Shown here: one piece after another, positions 31,283-40,439 of the stretch
Layout of the letters: each line of letters begins with the position of its first letter
Position numbering within the stretch: position 1 is the stretch's first letter
Source: Arthrobacter sp. AK04
Lineage (GTDB): Bacteria > Actinomycetota > Actinomycetes > Actinomycetales > Micrococcaceae
Length of the DNA stretch: 64,000 nt
Reading direction: 5' to 3'
NCBI RefSeq assembly: GCF_021129155.1
Contig: NZ_JAJOMC010000002.1
Span: forward strand, 1-64,000
Notes under the pieces: model-generated
Seen by the model: only the letters and a program-made list of their open reading frames with translations
Told to the model about the DNA's origin: nothing
Database searches by the model: none
Made by a program: the position numbers and the translations under genes

Positions 31283-33054
31283 GAACTCCGCGGCAGGCCG
31301 CGCAAGGTGAAACGGTGGCTGCCGCGGGTGCGCCCGGTGATGTACACCTTCACGCCGCCGGACGCGTTGGTCCCGCCCAGGTACCGGTAGCTTTCACCGG
31401 GGTTGTAGGCAGCCGGAGTGTCCGGGCTGGCAGGTAAACCGGGCCCGAACTCAATGGCGTCACCGCCCACCCGGTAGCGGCCCATCCCCTCCACCAGCTG
31501 GAAGGCGCCGGTCCCACCCAGCGGGATGGCGCCGTCGAGCGTTCCGCCCGGCCCGAACGTCAGCTCAAGGGCGAACGCCGTGTCCGCGCCCTCGAAACTG
31601 AGATCCAGCACCGCCTGGCCGCCCTCAACCTGCACGGCGATGTCCGTGGCAAGCCGGTGGACCAGGGCGGGCCGGCTGCTGAAGTCCATGCCCGCGCTGA
31701 ACCGGCCCTCGTGCTCCAAAGCGTAGATGCCGTCCGCCCGCCGCTTCCCTGCCGGCAGCGGCATATAGAAGTTGGCCTCCAGCTCCTCGGACAGGGTCAC
31801 GGCCGTTCCGCTCCCCGCCGTGTGCCGGCTGCGGAAGGGACCAAGGTCAAAGAAGCTGCGGGACAGCCGCACGTCCGAGAGCACCGCCGCACCATGCTCA
31901 AAGCGCAGGAACGTGGGATTTGCAGCCAGCCCGGACACCACACCGGGCACCAGGGCGTCGCAGCCGCCGAACACGGTAGCCACCGAGCCGGCGTCCCGGA
32001 AGCGGTACACCCCGCAGCTCTCCAGCGCGGCGTCCGCGGGTGCCATGGCGGCGGGAAAGGGAAGGCCGAACGACGGCGGCGCGCCCTCGACAGGGCGGGT
32101 TCCGGGCAGCGCCTCCCGCAGCCAGGGATCCAGCCGGGCCAGCGCCAGCAGCTTGGCCGGCTCGTGCAGGGGCAGTGCCTCCAGCCAGGTGGCCGCAGCG
32201 GCGAAGTCCTGCCGCCCGTCCTGGTTGGCCAGCCGCCGGTACAGGTGGAGGAACGGGGCAGCGTCGAAGGTCATCCACTGGTCCTGGCGGCGCGAGAACA
32301 CCGACTCCACGCTGCCGTCCGGGCTGAACCACGGCAGGAACGCGGTGAGGTTCCGGCGGACGTGGTCCAGCAGTTCCGGCCGTCCCGAACTGTCCGCGAT
32401 GGCCAGCAGGGACGGATTGGTGACGGCGGTGGCATACAGCGGACTGCGCTCGGAGTACATCCCGTCCGGCAGCTGGTCGATCCCCTCCGCCAGCCACTCC
32501 GAGATCCTCTCCGCAATGCCCGGCCGCGGCTGCAGCCTGTCCATCTGCGCCAGTGCCGCGCACAGCTCCCACCGGTGGTTGGGCGTGTGGACCCCGCCCG
32601 CAACCATGGCATCCGTGGCCCGGGAGACGATGCCGCTGAGCCTGGCATCCACCTCCGCAAGCACGGGGTCCGGCGGGGTGTCCAGGGCCCGGATCAGGCC
32701 CAGCGCAAGGCACACGTCGTTGAGGGTGAAAGCCGAATCCGGCGGAGAGCACAGGTTGGTGCCGTCGAACAGGCCGGTGGGACCCTGAAGCTGCTCCAGC
32801 CGGTCAAGGCACCTGGCCATCGGCCTCCGCAGCCCGCCAGCACCGTCATGGCCAGCCCCGTAAAAGGCGGAGCCGGGCTCGGTGACAACCGTGACCATCG
32901 CAAGCAGCCTGCCCATGGCGGGCCGGTGTGCCAGGGCCGCCACGTCGGCGTCGTGCGTTTCCAGCAGCGCCTGCACGGACTGGTCCGCTGCCTCCCCCAC
33001 GCGGTGGAGGAATGCTGCGTCCACGGAAACTGTCTGCAATGTATTGCCTTTCAT
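31279..33054 (-). CDS. Unassigned 591-residue protein linked to a sugar importer
   Basis: The first ~330 residues are helical with repeated aromatic/His segments (GGVHTPNHRWELCAALAQMD, YSERSPLYATAVTN). The rest is beta-rich (RFEHGAAVLSDVRLS, GMDFSSRPALVHR). That two-part layout resembles heparinase II/III-like polysaccharide lyases and glucuronyl hydrolase-type enzymes, but I cannot assign a family firmly. No signal peptide, so it acts in the cytoplasm on imported oligosaccharide. It follows the transporter genes after 60 bp as the last gene of the operon. Confidence 0.8.
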   Translation of the reverse strand: MKGNTLQTVSVDAAFLHRVGEAADQSVQALLETHDADVAALAHRPAMGRLLAMVTVVTEPGSAFYGAGHDGAGGLRRPMARCLDRLEQLQGPTGLFDGTNLCSPPDSAFTLNDVCLALGLIRALDTPPDPVLAEVDARLSGIVSRATDAMVAGGVHTPNHRWELCAALAQMDRLQPRPGIAERISEWLAEGIDQLPDGMYSERSPLYATAVTNPSLLAIADSSGRPELLDHVRRNLTAFLPWFSPDGSVESVFSRRQDQWMTFDAAPFLHLYRRLANQDGRQDFAAAATWLEALPLHEPAKLLALARLDPWLREALPGTRPVEGAPPSFGLPFPAAMAPADAALESCGVYRFRDAGSVATVFGGCDALVPGVVSGLAANPTFLRFEHGAAVLSDVRLSRSFFDLGPFRSRHTAGSGTAVTLSEELEANFYMPLPAGKRRADGIYALEHEGRFSAGMDFSSRPALVHRLATDIAVQVEGGQAVLDLSFEGADTAFALELTFGPGGTLDGAIPLGGTGAFQLVEGMGRYRVGGDAIEFGPGLPASPDTPAAYNPGESYRYLGGTNASGGVKVYITGRTRGSHRFTLRGLPRSS

Positions 33055-33114
33055 GGGTCTGCCCGGGGTCCTGTCCCGGAGCAGGCTGATGGGGTGGCGC
33101 TTCGGGGCAGGATG

Positions 33115-34041
33115 CTAGTCCTTCAGGCCCGCGCTGACGTCTGCGTTGAGCACGTATTTCTGGAACACGAAGAACACCAGGACCAGCGGCAGGATGGAGA
33201 TCACCGAGGCCCCCAGCAGCACCGGCCAGTCGATGTTTTCCGCACCCACAATGCTGCGCAGGGCAACCTGGAGCGTGTACCACTTGGGATCGTTGAGGAC
33301 GATCAGCGGCCAGATGTAGTCGTTCCACCGCCACTGGAACGAGAAAATGGCGAGCGTGAACAGGATGGGCCGGGACAGCGGCAGCATGATCCGGAAGAAG
33401 ATGGCCAGCTCGCTGGCGCCGTCGATCCGGGCCGAGTGCAGCAGGTCATCCGGCACCGTGAGGAAGAACTGCCGGAACATGAACACGCCCGTGGCCGTCA
33501 GGACGGACGGCACAATGATGCCGGCCAGCGAGTTGTAGAGGCCCAGGTCGCGGATCACCGTGAACGTGGGGTTCAGGATCACTTCGGTGGGAAGCATGGT
33601 GGTGGCCAGGATGCACACGAAGAACAGCCGGGTGCCCTTGTTGTTGTACTTGGCCAGCGCATAGCCGGTGCAGGCGCTGAAGAACACGGTGAGAACCGTG
33701 GTGACAATGGCCACCGTTGCCGTATTCAGGAAGTACTGGGCGAAGTCCACCCGCTCCCACGCGTCGACGAAGCCCTGGAAGGTCCACTCCCGGGGAATCA
33801 TGGACAGCGGATAGCTGAAGAGCTCGCTGCCCGGCTTGAAGGAGCTGAGGAGGAACCAGAGCAGCGGCAGGGCGTAGATCGCGGCGATGACCCACATGAG
33901 CACCGTGAGGGGGACGGACAGCCGGGCCCGGCCTTCACGGTTGCCCCGGGGTCCGCGACTGCCCCTGGCGGCGTCCGCCTTCTCGGCTCCGAGCGCGGAC
34001 TCCTCCGCAACGGCGGGAGGGAGGTTGGCTGCTGTTGCCAT
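33115..34041 (-). CDS. Carbohydrate ABC permease (MalG type)
   Basis: 308 aa with six helices. The EAA loop reads DDLLHSARIDGASELAIFFRIMLPLSRP. A charged N-terminal tail of ~40 residues precedes helix 1. It starts 2 bp after the MalF-type gene. It forms half of the sugar channel. Confidence 0.94.
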   Translation of the reverse strand: MATAANLPPAVAEESALGAEKADAARGSRGPRGNREGRARLSVPLTVLMWVIAAIYALPLLWFLLSSFKPGSELFSYPLSMIPREWTFQGFVDAWERVDFAQYFLNTATVAIVTTVLTVFFSACTGYALAKYNNKGTRLFFVCILATTMLPTEVILNPTFTVIRDLGLYNSLAGIIVPSVLTATGVFMFRQFFLTVPDDLLHSARIDGASELAIFFRIMLPLSRPILFTLAIFSFQWRWNDYIWPLIVLNDPKWYTLQVALRSIVGAENIDWPVLLGASVISILPLVLVFFVFQKYVLNADVSAGLKD

Positions 34042-34043
34042 GG

Positions 34044-34988
34044 TCAGGCCTTCTTCCGGTTGAAGCGCAGCTGGATGAGGGCGATCGCCAGCAGGACCAC
34101 CATCAGCACCATGGAGGCGGCACTGGCGTACCCCACCTTGGACTGTTCAAAGCCGGTCTTGTAGATGTACTGCACGATCAGGGTGTTCTCCGTTCCGGGC
34201 CCGCCGTTGGTCAGGGCCTGGATCATGGCGAATTCCTTCATGGCGTGGATGGTGGAGAGCAGGATGACCATGAACGACGTCGGCGCGATGCCTGGGAGGG
34301 TGACGTTCAGGAAGCGCTGCCACGCGTTGGCGCCATCCAGCTCCGCTGCCTCCAGCAGGGCCTCCGGGATGTTCTTCAGCGCCGCGATGAAGAGCAGCAT
34401 GTTGAAGGCCGTCCCGCCCCACGCCGAGGCGAAAATGACCACCGCGAGCGCCAGGTTGCCGTTGCTGGACCACGGAACCGCGCTGCCGCCGGCGCTGGTG
34501 ATCAGGAAGTTCACGAACCCGAAATCCTGGCCGAACATCCACTTCCAGATGACGCCCACCACGATGGGTGAGATCAGCCACGGAAGGAAGATGACGATCT
34601 TCGCCGCAGTCCGTCCCCGGACAGCCTTGCTGACCAGGAGTGCGGCGACCCCCAGTGAGCAGACGTATATCAGCGGCACGGACAGGACCGTGTATACAAA
34701 GGTCCGGCCGAGCGCCGCGTAGAAGGTGCTGTCCGCGAAGAGTTTCTGGAAGTTGGCCAGGCCGATGAAATTCAGCTTGCCCACGCCGCGGTAGTCCGTG
34801 AAGGAATACAGCAGTCCCAGCGCTCCGGGCCAGACGAAGAAGACCAGGAAGAGCACCACGTTGACGCCGATGAGGACCAGCGGTGCAATGACGTAGCGGT
34901 TCCGGCGCTTCTGCTGGGACTTGCTCCGTACCGCTCCCGGCCCGGGCGCCGGCGGCGCCACGGTGGTGCTCATGGTTGGGTTGGCCAC
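34044..34988 (-). CDS. Carbohydrate ABC permease (MalF type)
   Basis: 314 aa with six helices and an EAA loop EALLEAAELDGANAWQRFLN. It starts 3 bp after the binding-protein stop. No ATPase gene is present in this operon; in actinobacteria such importers commonly borrow a shared MsiK/UgpC-type ATPase encoded elsewhere. Confidence 0.94.
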   Translation of the reverse strand: MANPTMSTTVAPPAPGPGAVRSKSQQKRRNRYVIAPLVLIGVNVVLFLVFFVWPGALGLLYSFTDYRGVGKLNFIGLANFQKLFADSTFYAALGRTFVYTVLSVPLIYVCSLGVAALLVSKAVRGRTAAKIVIFLPWLISPIVVGVIWKWMFGQDFGFVNFLITSAGGSAVPWSSNGNLALAVVIFASAWGGTAFNMLLFIAALKNIPEALLEAAELDGANAWQRFLNVTLPGIAPTSFMVILLSTIHAMKEFAMIQALTNGGPGTENTLIVQYIYKTGFEQSKVGYASAASMVLMVVLLAIALIQLRFNRKKA

Positions 34989-34991
34989 GGG

Positions 34992-36305
34992 TCAGGCCCC
35001 GTTGTAGAGCTTCACGATGTTGTCCACCGTGGTTTTGGCATCCTGGCTGCCGGAGAGCATCTTGACGGTCTCTTCGCGCAGGGGGTCGCCGGAGAACGGG
35101 GTTTCCGCGTAGGCCTCGGCCACGACGCGTTTGATGGCGTTGTCCCCCTTGGCCTCATTGCCGGCGATCTGCTTCTGGTACAGCTCGAAGGAGGCCTGCT
35201 GGAACGGATACTCCACCTGCAGGTCCTTGACCGGCAGGTAGCCGCCCAGCTTGGCGAACTCGGTGTAGTTTGCGTCCTCGTAGAACCAGTCGATGAACTT
35301 CTTGGCCTCCTCATCGGCGCCGGTGTCCTTGAACGCGACCATGAAGCCACCGCCGAGGTTGGTGGCACTGACTTCCTTCTTGGGCAGCGGCACGGAGAGC
35401 CACTCGAAGTCCTTGATGTTCTTGTTGAAGTCCGCCACCTGCCAACTGCCGGAGTAGTACGCGGCAACCTGGCCGCTCTTGAACATTGCGTTGCCGTCCT
35501 CGCCGCTGAGCCAGACGGACTTGGGCATGGTCTGGTCATCGTTGATCTTCTGGAAGTACTCGAGGGTTTCCACGGCCTCGTCGTCGGCTGCGTACTTGTC
35601 GCCTTCCTTGGCGAAGGCGGTGCTGCCGAACTCGTACATCATGGCGCGCAGGCGGTGGCCGGAACGGTCCATCACGAAGCCGTACTTGGCGCCGGCTTTC
35701 TCGCGGACCTCGTTGACCGCGGCCACGAACTCGTCCCAGGTCCACGCCTGATCAAGGTCGGTGGGGTAGCTGACGCCGGCTTTGTCGAACAGGCTCTTGT
35801 TGACGAACAGGCCAACGGCCGTGAGGTCGGAGGGGATGGCGGGGATGATGCCGTCCGGGGATTTCTCGAGGAAGTTCTGGTCGATTCCCCGGGACGCGGC
35901 GATGTCCGAGAGGTCCTGGAGCTGGTTGACCCAGAGCGGATCGATGCTGGTAACGCGGGCCAGGGCCGGGAGGTCGTTGGCCGTTGCGGCGTTCTTGAGC
36001 TTGGTGACGATGTCCGCGGTGGGGACATCCACCACCTCAATGGTGATGCCGGTGATTTCCTTGTACTTCTCGGCGGCCGCGGCAAAGGCGCCGCCCTGGT
36101 TGGTATCCCCGGAGAGGACCAGCTGCAGGGTCTTGGCGCCACCCTCAGACCCGCCCCCGCCGCTGCTGCCGCAGGCCGTAAGCCCCGCTGCCAGCGCCGA
36201 GAGTCCGAACGCCGTGAGGCCGAACTGGCGGCGGCTGATGCTGGAGATTCTTGTCTTCTCTGACAATGGTCTGTCCTGTCTCTCGCTGGGCTCCAGGCCC
36301 TGCAT
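34992..36305 (-). CDS. Sugar-binding lipoprotein of ABC importer
   Basis: 437 aa, family 1 extracellular solute-binding protein. The signal has a twin-arginine-like SRRQFGLTAFG followed by lipobox LTAC, then a Gly/Ser spacer. LGGGFMVAFKDTGADEEAKKFIDWF is a typical late segment. ATG 36305 (AGGACC upstream) and TTG 36266 are both plausible starts. It is first in an operon with two permeases and a possible polysaccharide-degrading enzyme, so the ligand is probably an oligosaccharide. Confidence 0.93.
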   Translation of the reverse strand: MQGLEPSERQDRPLSEKTRISSISRRQFGLTAFGLSALAAGLTACGSSGGGGSEGGAKTLQLVLSGDTNQGGAFAAAAEKYKEITGITIEVVDVPTADIVTKLKNAATANDLPALARVTSIDPLWVNQLQDLSDIAASRGIDQNFLEKSPDGIIPAIPSDLTAVGLFVNKSLFDKAGVSYPTDLDQAWTWDEFVAAVNEVREKAGAKYGFVMDRSGHRLRAMMYEFGSTAFAKEGDKYAADDEAVETLEYFQKINDDQTMPKSVWLSGEDGNAMFKSGQVAAYYSGSWQVADFNKNIKDFEWLSVPLPKKEVSATNLGGGFMVAFKDTGADEEAKKFIDWFYEDANYTEFAKLGGYLPVKDLQVEYPFQQASFELYQKQIAGNEAKGDNAIKRVVAEAYAETPFSGDPLREETVKMLSGSQDAKTTVDNIVKLYNGA

Positions 36306-36378
36306 TGGCGGTCCTGGATGAAAGTGGTGGCGCTACCCGCCGGTGGAAGCCGGAGGGAAAAGCCTTTCCGCCCTACTG

Positions 36379-36422
36379 TGACGTATGTCATGACAATGTG
36401 TCAAGAGAACTTTCTAACGTTA
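36379..36422 (-). promoter_or_regulatory. Operator-like dyads before the sugar ABC operon
   Basis: Two adjacent inverted repeats, TGACGTATGTCA (36379-36390) and TGACAATGTGTCA (36391-36403), the second overlapping a minus-strand TTGACA (36404-36399). A LacI-type core TAACGTTA lies at 36415-36422. Carbohydrate control by a LacI- or GntR-type repressor is likely; no such gene is adjacent. Confidence 0.5.
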
Positions 36423-36464
36423 TACAGGCCTTTCGGGGACCTTCCCCCGCGGCACGCGCCGCCG

Positions 36465-36470
36465 TACCTT
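36465..36470 (+). promoter_or_regulatory. -10 box of leaderless VOC gene
   Basis: TACCTT, 6-nt spacer, ATG at 36477. Confidence 0.5.
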
Positions 36471-36476
36471 GGTGTG

Positions 36477-36917
36477 ATGGGACTGAACATCCAGATAGTC
36501 ATCGACAGCGCCGGGCCGCATGAGCTTGCCGACTGGTGGGCTGAAACCCTCGGGTGGTCCGTGGAACCGCAGGACGCCGCCTTCATCCGCTCCATGATCG
36601 AGCAGGGCTTCGCCACGGAGGACCAGACCATGAACCACCGGGGCAATCTGGTGTGGCGCGAAGGCTGCGCGATCCGCCCCACCGAGGAGCTGGAGTCCAA
36701 GGCACCGGCGCGCCGCCTCCTGTTCCAGACGGCGCCGGAGGCTAAGACGGTGAAAAACCGGGTGCACTGGGACATCAACCTGGCAGGCCGGGACAAGGAC
36801 GAGGTCCGCCGGGAGCTCGAGGCCCGGGGCGCCACGTTCCTGTGGACGGCAAGCCAGGGCCCGCACTCCTGGCACACCATGGCGGACCCGGAGGGCAACG
36901 AGTTCTGCATCAGCTGA
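36477..36917 (+). CDS. VOC-family (glyoxalase-like) protein
   Basis: 146 aa. NIQIVIDSAGPHELADWWAETLGW opens a glyoxalase-like domain and HSWHTMADPEGNEFCIS closes it with the usual xDPEGNEFC. RVHWDINLAGRDKDEVRRELEARGAT is the middle block. ATG 36477 lies 6 nt behind TACCTT. Followed 22 bp later by menB, which has its own promoter. Substrate unknown. Confidence 0.86.
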   Translation: MGLNIQIVIDSAGPHELADWWAETLGWSVEPQDAAFIRSMIEQGFATEDQTMNHRGNLVWREGCAIRPTEELESKAPARRLLFQTAPEAKTVKNRVHWDINLAGRDKDEVRRELEARGATFLWTASQGPHSWHTMADPEGNEFCIS

Positions 36918-36927
36918 GGCCGATTAC

Positions 36928-36933
36928 TAGACT
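36928..36933 (+). promoter_or_regulatory. -10 box of leaderless menB
   Basis: TAGACT, 6-nt spacer, GTG at 36940. Confidence 0.6.
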
Positions 36934-36939
36934 TGGACG

Positions 36940-37893
36940 GTGAGCAAACAGATTCCCGCCCAGGTGTCCGACGTCTTCGACCCCTCCCGCTGGCGCACCG
37001 TGTCCGGCTTCGAGGACTTCCAGGACATGACCTACCACCGGCAGGTGGAGCGGGATTCAAGCGGCGAATGGCTGCGTGACCTGCCCACGGTCCGGATAGC
37101 GTTCAACCGGCCCGAGGTGCGCAACGCGTTCCGGCCGGGCACCGTGGACGAGCTCTACCGGGCCATGGACCATGCCCGGATGTCCCCGGACGTGGCCACC
37201 GTGCTGCTCACCGGCAACGGCCCCTCCCCCAAAGACGGCGGGCACTCCTTCTGCTCGGGTGGGGACCAGCGGATTCGCGGCCGTGACGGCTACAAGTATG
37301 CAGACGGCGAGACCCAGGAAACCATCGACCCCGCCCGCGCCGGCAGGCTCCACATCCTGGAAGTCCAGCGGCTGATGCGGACCATGCCCAAGGTGGTCAT
37401 CGCCGTCGTCAACGGCTGGGCGGCCGGCGGCGGACACTCCCTGCACGTGGTGGCGGACCTCACCATCGCATCCCGCCAGCACGGCAAGTTCAAGCAGACC
37501 GACGCCACTGTGGGAAGCTTCGACGCCGGATACGGCTCGGCACTGCTCGCACGCCAGATCGGGCAGAAGGCTGCCCGCGAGATCTTCTTCCTTGCCCGCG
37601 AATATTCCGCTGAGGACATGGTTCGGATGGGCGCCGTTAACGAGGCCGTGGACCACGACCGCCTCGAGGAGGTTGCCCTGGAGTATGCGGCGGACATCGC
37701 CCGCCAGTCGCCCCAGGCCATCCGGATGCTCAAGTTCGCCTTCAACCTCGCGGATGACGGCCTTGCCGGGCAGCAGGTGTTCGCGGGCGAGGCCACGCGG
37801 CTGGCATACATGACGGACGAGGCGGTGGAGGGCAAGGAAGCCTTCCTGCAAAAACGCGAACCCGACTGGTCCACCTTCCCGCACTATTTCTAG
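36940..37893 (+). CDS. menB: 1,4-dihydroxy-2-naphthoyl-CoA synthase
   Basis: 317-aa crotonase-fold enzyme closing the second ring of naphthoquinone in menaquinone synthesis. GGHSFCSGGDQRIRGRDGY, WAAGGGHSLHVVADLTIAS and TDATVGSFDAGYGSALLARQ are MenB-specific blocks; the Asp of SFDAGYG is the catalytic acid of the family. GTG 36940 sits 6 nt behind TAGACT (leaderless). menE begins 13 bp after the stop. Confidence 0.97.
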   Translation: MSKQIPAQVSDVFDPSRWRTVSGFEDFQDMTYHRQVERDSSGEWLRDLPTVRIAFNRPEVRNAFRPGTVDELYRAMDHARMSPDVATVLLTGNGPSPKDGGHSFCSGGDQRIRGRDGYKYADGETQETIDPARAGRLHILEVQRLMRTMPKVVIAVVNGWAAGGGHSLHVVADLTIASRQHGKFKQTDATVGSFDAGYGSALLARQIGQKAAREIFFLAREYSAEDMVRMGAVNEAVDHDRLEEVALEYAADIARQSPQAIRMLKFAFNLADDGLAGQQVFAGEATRLAYMTDEAVEGKEAFLQKREPDWSTFPHYF

Positions 37894-37906
37894 GCAGGAG
37901 CGGAAC

Positions 37907-39094
37907 ATGAATACTCCAGTGAAGGCCTCCGGCCCCATCAACATCGAGCCGGCCCTGACGGCCCTGGCGGCCGCCCTCCATGGAGAGGGTCCCGCCGTCG
38001 AACTCTCCATTGGCGACGACGGCGCCCTGGTGGTGGGACACCTGGAAACGCCGGGCTGCGACGACGCCGTGGCCGTGGTCCGCACGTCCGGCTCCACCGG
38101 CGCCCCCAAGGCCACCGTGCTGACCGTGGAATCGCTGGCCGCGTCCTCGATGGCCACGGCGCTGGCGCTCAAGGGCGAGGGCCAGTGGCTCCTTGCGCTG
38201 CCCGTGCAGTACGTCGCGGGCATCCAGGTCCTGGTCCGCTCGCTGTTCGCGGGCACACGCCCGTGGGTCATGGACATGTCCCACGGCTTTACCCCCGAGT
38301 CCTTCACCGCCGCCGCCCAAGAACTGACGGACAAAATCCGGTTCACCTCGCTGGTCCCCACCCAGCTTCAGCGGCTCCTCGACGCACCGTCGCCGGAGAC
38401 CCTGGCCGTGCTCCGCCGTTTCAACGCGGTCCTGCTGGGCGGCGCCCCCGCCCCGGCGTCCCTGCTGGCGGCTGCCCGCGAGGCCGGAGTCCGGGTGGTC
38501 ACCACGTACGGGTCTGCCGAATCCTGCGGCGGGTGCGTCTACGACGGGTTCCCGCTGGAGGGCGTCTCAGTCCGGGTGGAGGAGGACGGCAGGATCCTGC
38601 TGGGCGGGGACACCATCGCCGCAGGCTACCTCGAGTCGCCGGAGAGCACTGACACGTTCTTCGAAGAGGACGGTGTGCGCTGGTACCGCACCAGCGACCT
38701 CGGCAGCATTGACGACGACGGCCGGCTGACCGTGCTGGGCAGGGCCGACGACGTGATCATCACCGGAGGCGTGAAGGTTTCCGCCGCACACGTCCAGGAA
38801 GAGCTGGAGAAGTCCGACGCCGTTGTGGCGGCTTTCGTGGCCGGCGTACCTTCCACCGAGTGGGGGCAGGCCGTGGCGGCCTACGTTGCGTTGGCGGACC
38901 CCGCGCCGGACCTGGCGCCAGGGGCGGAAGCCGGGGACACCGCCGTCGTCCTTGAACAGCAATGGCACCGGACGCTGGGGGCCCTTGCCCCCAAAACCGT
39001 CCTCGCGGCCTCCGAACTGCTGATGCTTCCCAACGGCAAACCGGACCGCCTGGCCATGACCGCCGAGCTCAAAGCCCGGCACCAGGGAAAGTAA
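37907..39094 (+). CDS. menE: o-Succinylbenzoate-CoA ligase
   Basis: 395-aa adenylate-forming ligase that makes o-succinylbenzoyl-CoA, the MenB substrate. The P-loop TSGSTGAPKATVLT, TTYGSAESCGGCVYDG and the hinge GRADDVIITGGVKVSA are intact. It is at the short end of the family. GGAGCGG lies before the ATG. It is second in the menB-menE-menA group. Confidence 0.95.
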   Translation: MNTPVKASGPINIEPALTALAAALHGEGPAVELSIGDDGALVVGHLETPGCDDAVAVVRTSGSTGAPKATVLTVESLAASSMATALALKGEGQWLLALPVQYVAGIQVLVRSLFAGTRPWVMDMSHGFTPESFTAAAQELTDKIRFTSLVPTQLQRLLDAPSPETLAVLRRFNAVLLGGAPAPASLLAAAREAGVRVVTTYGSAESCGGCVYDGFPLEGVSVRVEEDGRILLGGDTIAAGYLESPESTDTFFEEDGVRWYRTSDLGSIDDDGRLTVLGRADDVIITGGVKVSAAHVQEELEKSDAVVAAFVAGVPSTEWGQAVAAYVALADPAPDLAPGAEAGDTAVVLEQQWHRTLGALAPKTVLAASELLMLPNGKPDRLAMTAELKARHQGK

Positions 39095-39159
39095 AGTAGA
39101 CCTGCACCACCCGGCCGGGCTCCCCTCCTGCCGCCCCCAACACACGCGAGGTACTTAAC

Positions 39160-40041
39160 GTGGCTACAGCCGCACAATGGATCCAAGGCGCCCGGCTCCG
39201 GACGCTGCCCGCCGCGATCGCGCCGGTGCTGATCGGCTCCGCCGCAGCCTACGAGATGGGTTCGTTCCTCCTGTTCAACGCCATCCTCGCGGCGCTGGTG
39301 GCCCTCCTGCTCCAGGTGGGGGTGAACTTTGCCAACGACTACTCGGACGGCATCAGGGGGACCGATGATGACCGCGTGGGCCCGCTGCGCCTGGTGGGAT
39401 CCGGGGCGGCCAGCCCTGAACACGTAAAGCGGGCGGCGTTCGGCGCGTTCGCGGCCGCCATGGTGTTTGGCCTGGTGCTGGTGGTGATCACCCAGAGCTG
39501 GTGGCTGATCCTGGTGGGGCTGGGCTGCGTCATGGCCGCCTGGGGCTACACAGGGGGCAAGAACCCCTACGGCTACATGGGCCTGGGCGACGTGTTCGTC
39601 TTTGTGTTCTTCGGGCTGGTGGCCACCCTGGGCACTACGTACACGCAGGCCGGACAGATCAACCTGCCCGCCATCATTGGCGCAATCGGCACCGGGCTGA
39701 TCGCCACCGCCCTGCTCATGGCCAACAACGTCCGGGACATTCCCACGGACATGCAGGCCGGCAAGAAGACCCTGGCGGTCCGGCTGGGCGACAAGCACGC
39801 CCGCGAAAGCTACGTCCTGATGCTGGCCGTGGCCATCCTGCTGGTGGTGATCCTGGCTCCCGGCCGGCCGTGGATGCTGATTGTGCTGCTGCTGATTCCG
39901 GCCTGCCTGATGCCCGCATGGCTGATGATCAACGGGCGCAAGCGCAAGAGCCTCATCCCGGTCCTCAAGCAGACCGGCCTGATCAACCTCGGCTACAGCC
40001 TGCTGTTCTCACTGGGACTGGTGCTCAGCCGCGGCTTCTAG
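39160..40041 (+). CDS. menA: 1,4-dihydroxy-2-naphthoate polyprenyltransferase
   Basis: 293-aa UbiA-family membrane enzyme with about eight helices that attaches the polyprenyl tail to DHNA. The Mg-binding motif is NFANDYSDGIRGTDDDR, and a second acidic region is NNVRDIPTDMQAGKKTLAVRLGD. The GTG start at 39160 follows CGAGGT. TAGACC (39098-39103) in the 65-bp gap may be its own -10 box. Confidence 0.96.
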   Translation: MATAAQWIQGARLRTLPAAIAPVLIGSAAAYEMGSFLLFNAILAALVALLLQVGVNFANDYSDGIRGTDDDRVGPLRLVGSGAASPEHVKRAAFGAFAAAMVFGLVLVVITQSWWLILVGLGCVMAAWGYTGGKNPYGYMGLGDVFVFVFFGLVATLGTTYTQAGQINLPAIIGAIGTGLIATALLMANNVRDIPTDMQAGKKTLAVRLGDKHARESYVLMLAVAILLVVILAPGRPWMLIVLLLIPACLMPAWLMINGRKRKSLIPVLKQTGLINLGYSLLFSLGLVLSRGF

Positions 40042-40065
40042 CCAATCAGCTCTGGACGCGCAGGG

Positions 40066-40377
40066 TTACTGGCGCTCGCGGCCCTTCGCGTCATTGTTGA
40101 TGGTGACGCCGGGGTTGGCGTCCAGCAGCGCATCCTCGGCGTGGGCGTCCTGGACTTCGCCGGCGGAGCGCAACGGCTTGGCTTTGCCGGAGAAACGGTG
40201 CTGCAGGGCCGCCGCGGCCTCGTCCCGCTGCTTCTGGAAAAACAAGTAACTCACGGCGAAGGCGATCAGGGCCGCGCAGATAACGGACATGAGGGCACCC
40301 AGCCCCAGGAAGCTAAAGAGCACGAACAGGGGCGCGAAGAGAGCCAGGCGGATCAGGGAATATTTCAAAAAGGCCAC
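40066..40377 (-). CDS. DUF4229 membrane protein
   Basis: 103 aa. Two helices (LIRLALFAPLFVLFSFLGLG and ALMSVICAALIAFAVSYLFF) are followed by FQKQRDE and a polar cytoplasmic tail. This matches DUF4229, often beside menaquinone genes in actinobacteria. GTG 40377 sits 6 nt behind TAAACT. Convergent with menA, divergent from the PLDc_N gene. Function unknown. Confidence 0.85.
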   Translation of the reverse strand: MAFLKYSLIRLALFAPLFVLFSFLGLGALMSVICAALIAFAVSYLFFQKQRDEAAAALQHRFSGKAKPLRSAGEVQDAHAEDALLDANPGVTINNDAKGRERQ

Positions 40378-40383
40378 TATTCA

Positions 40384-40389
40384 AGTTTA
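40384..40389 (-). promoter_or_regulatory. -10 box of leaderless DUF4229 gene
   Basis: TAAACT, 6-nt spacer, GTG at 40377. Confidence 0.6.
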
Positions 40390-40426
40390 GCCGCCTCCCG
40401 CCCGCGGCCCCTGCGCCTCCTGACGA

Positions 40427-40432
40427 TAGACT
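40427..40432 (+). promoter_or_regulatory. -10 box of leaderless PLDc_N gene
   Basis: TAGACT, 7-nt spacer, ATG at 40440. The two divergent leaderless promoters are only 37 bp apart. Confidence 0.6.
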
Positions 40433-40439
40433 TAATGGC

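Noticed and set aside
31657..34164. 835-codon plus-strand ORF
   Set aside because: Antisense to the 591-residue gene and a permease whose EAA loop is intact.
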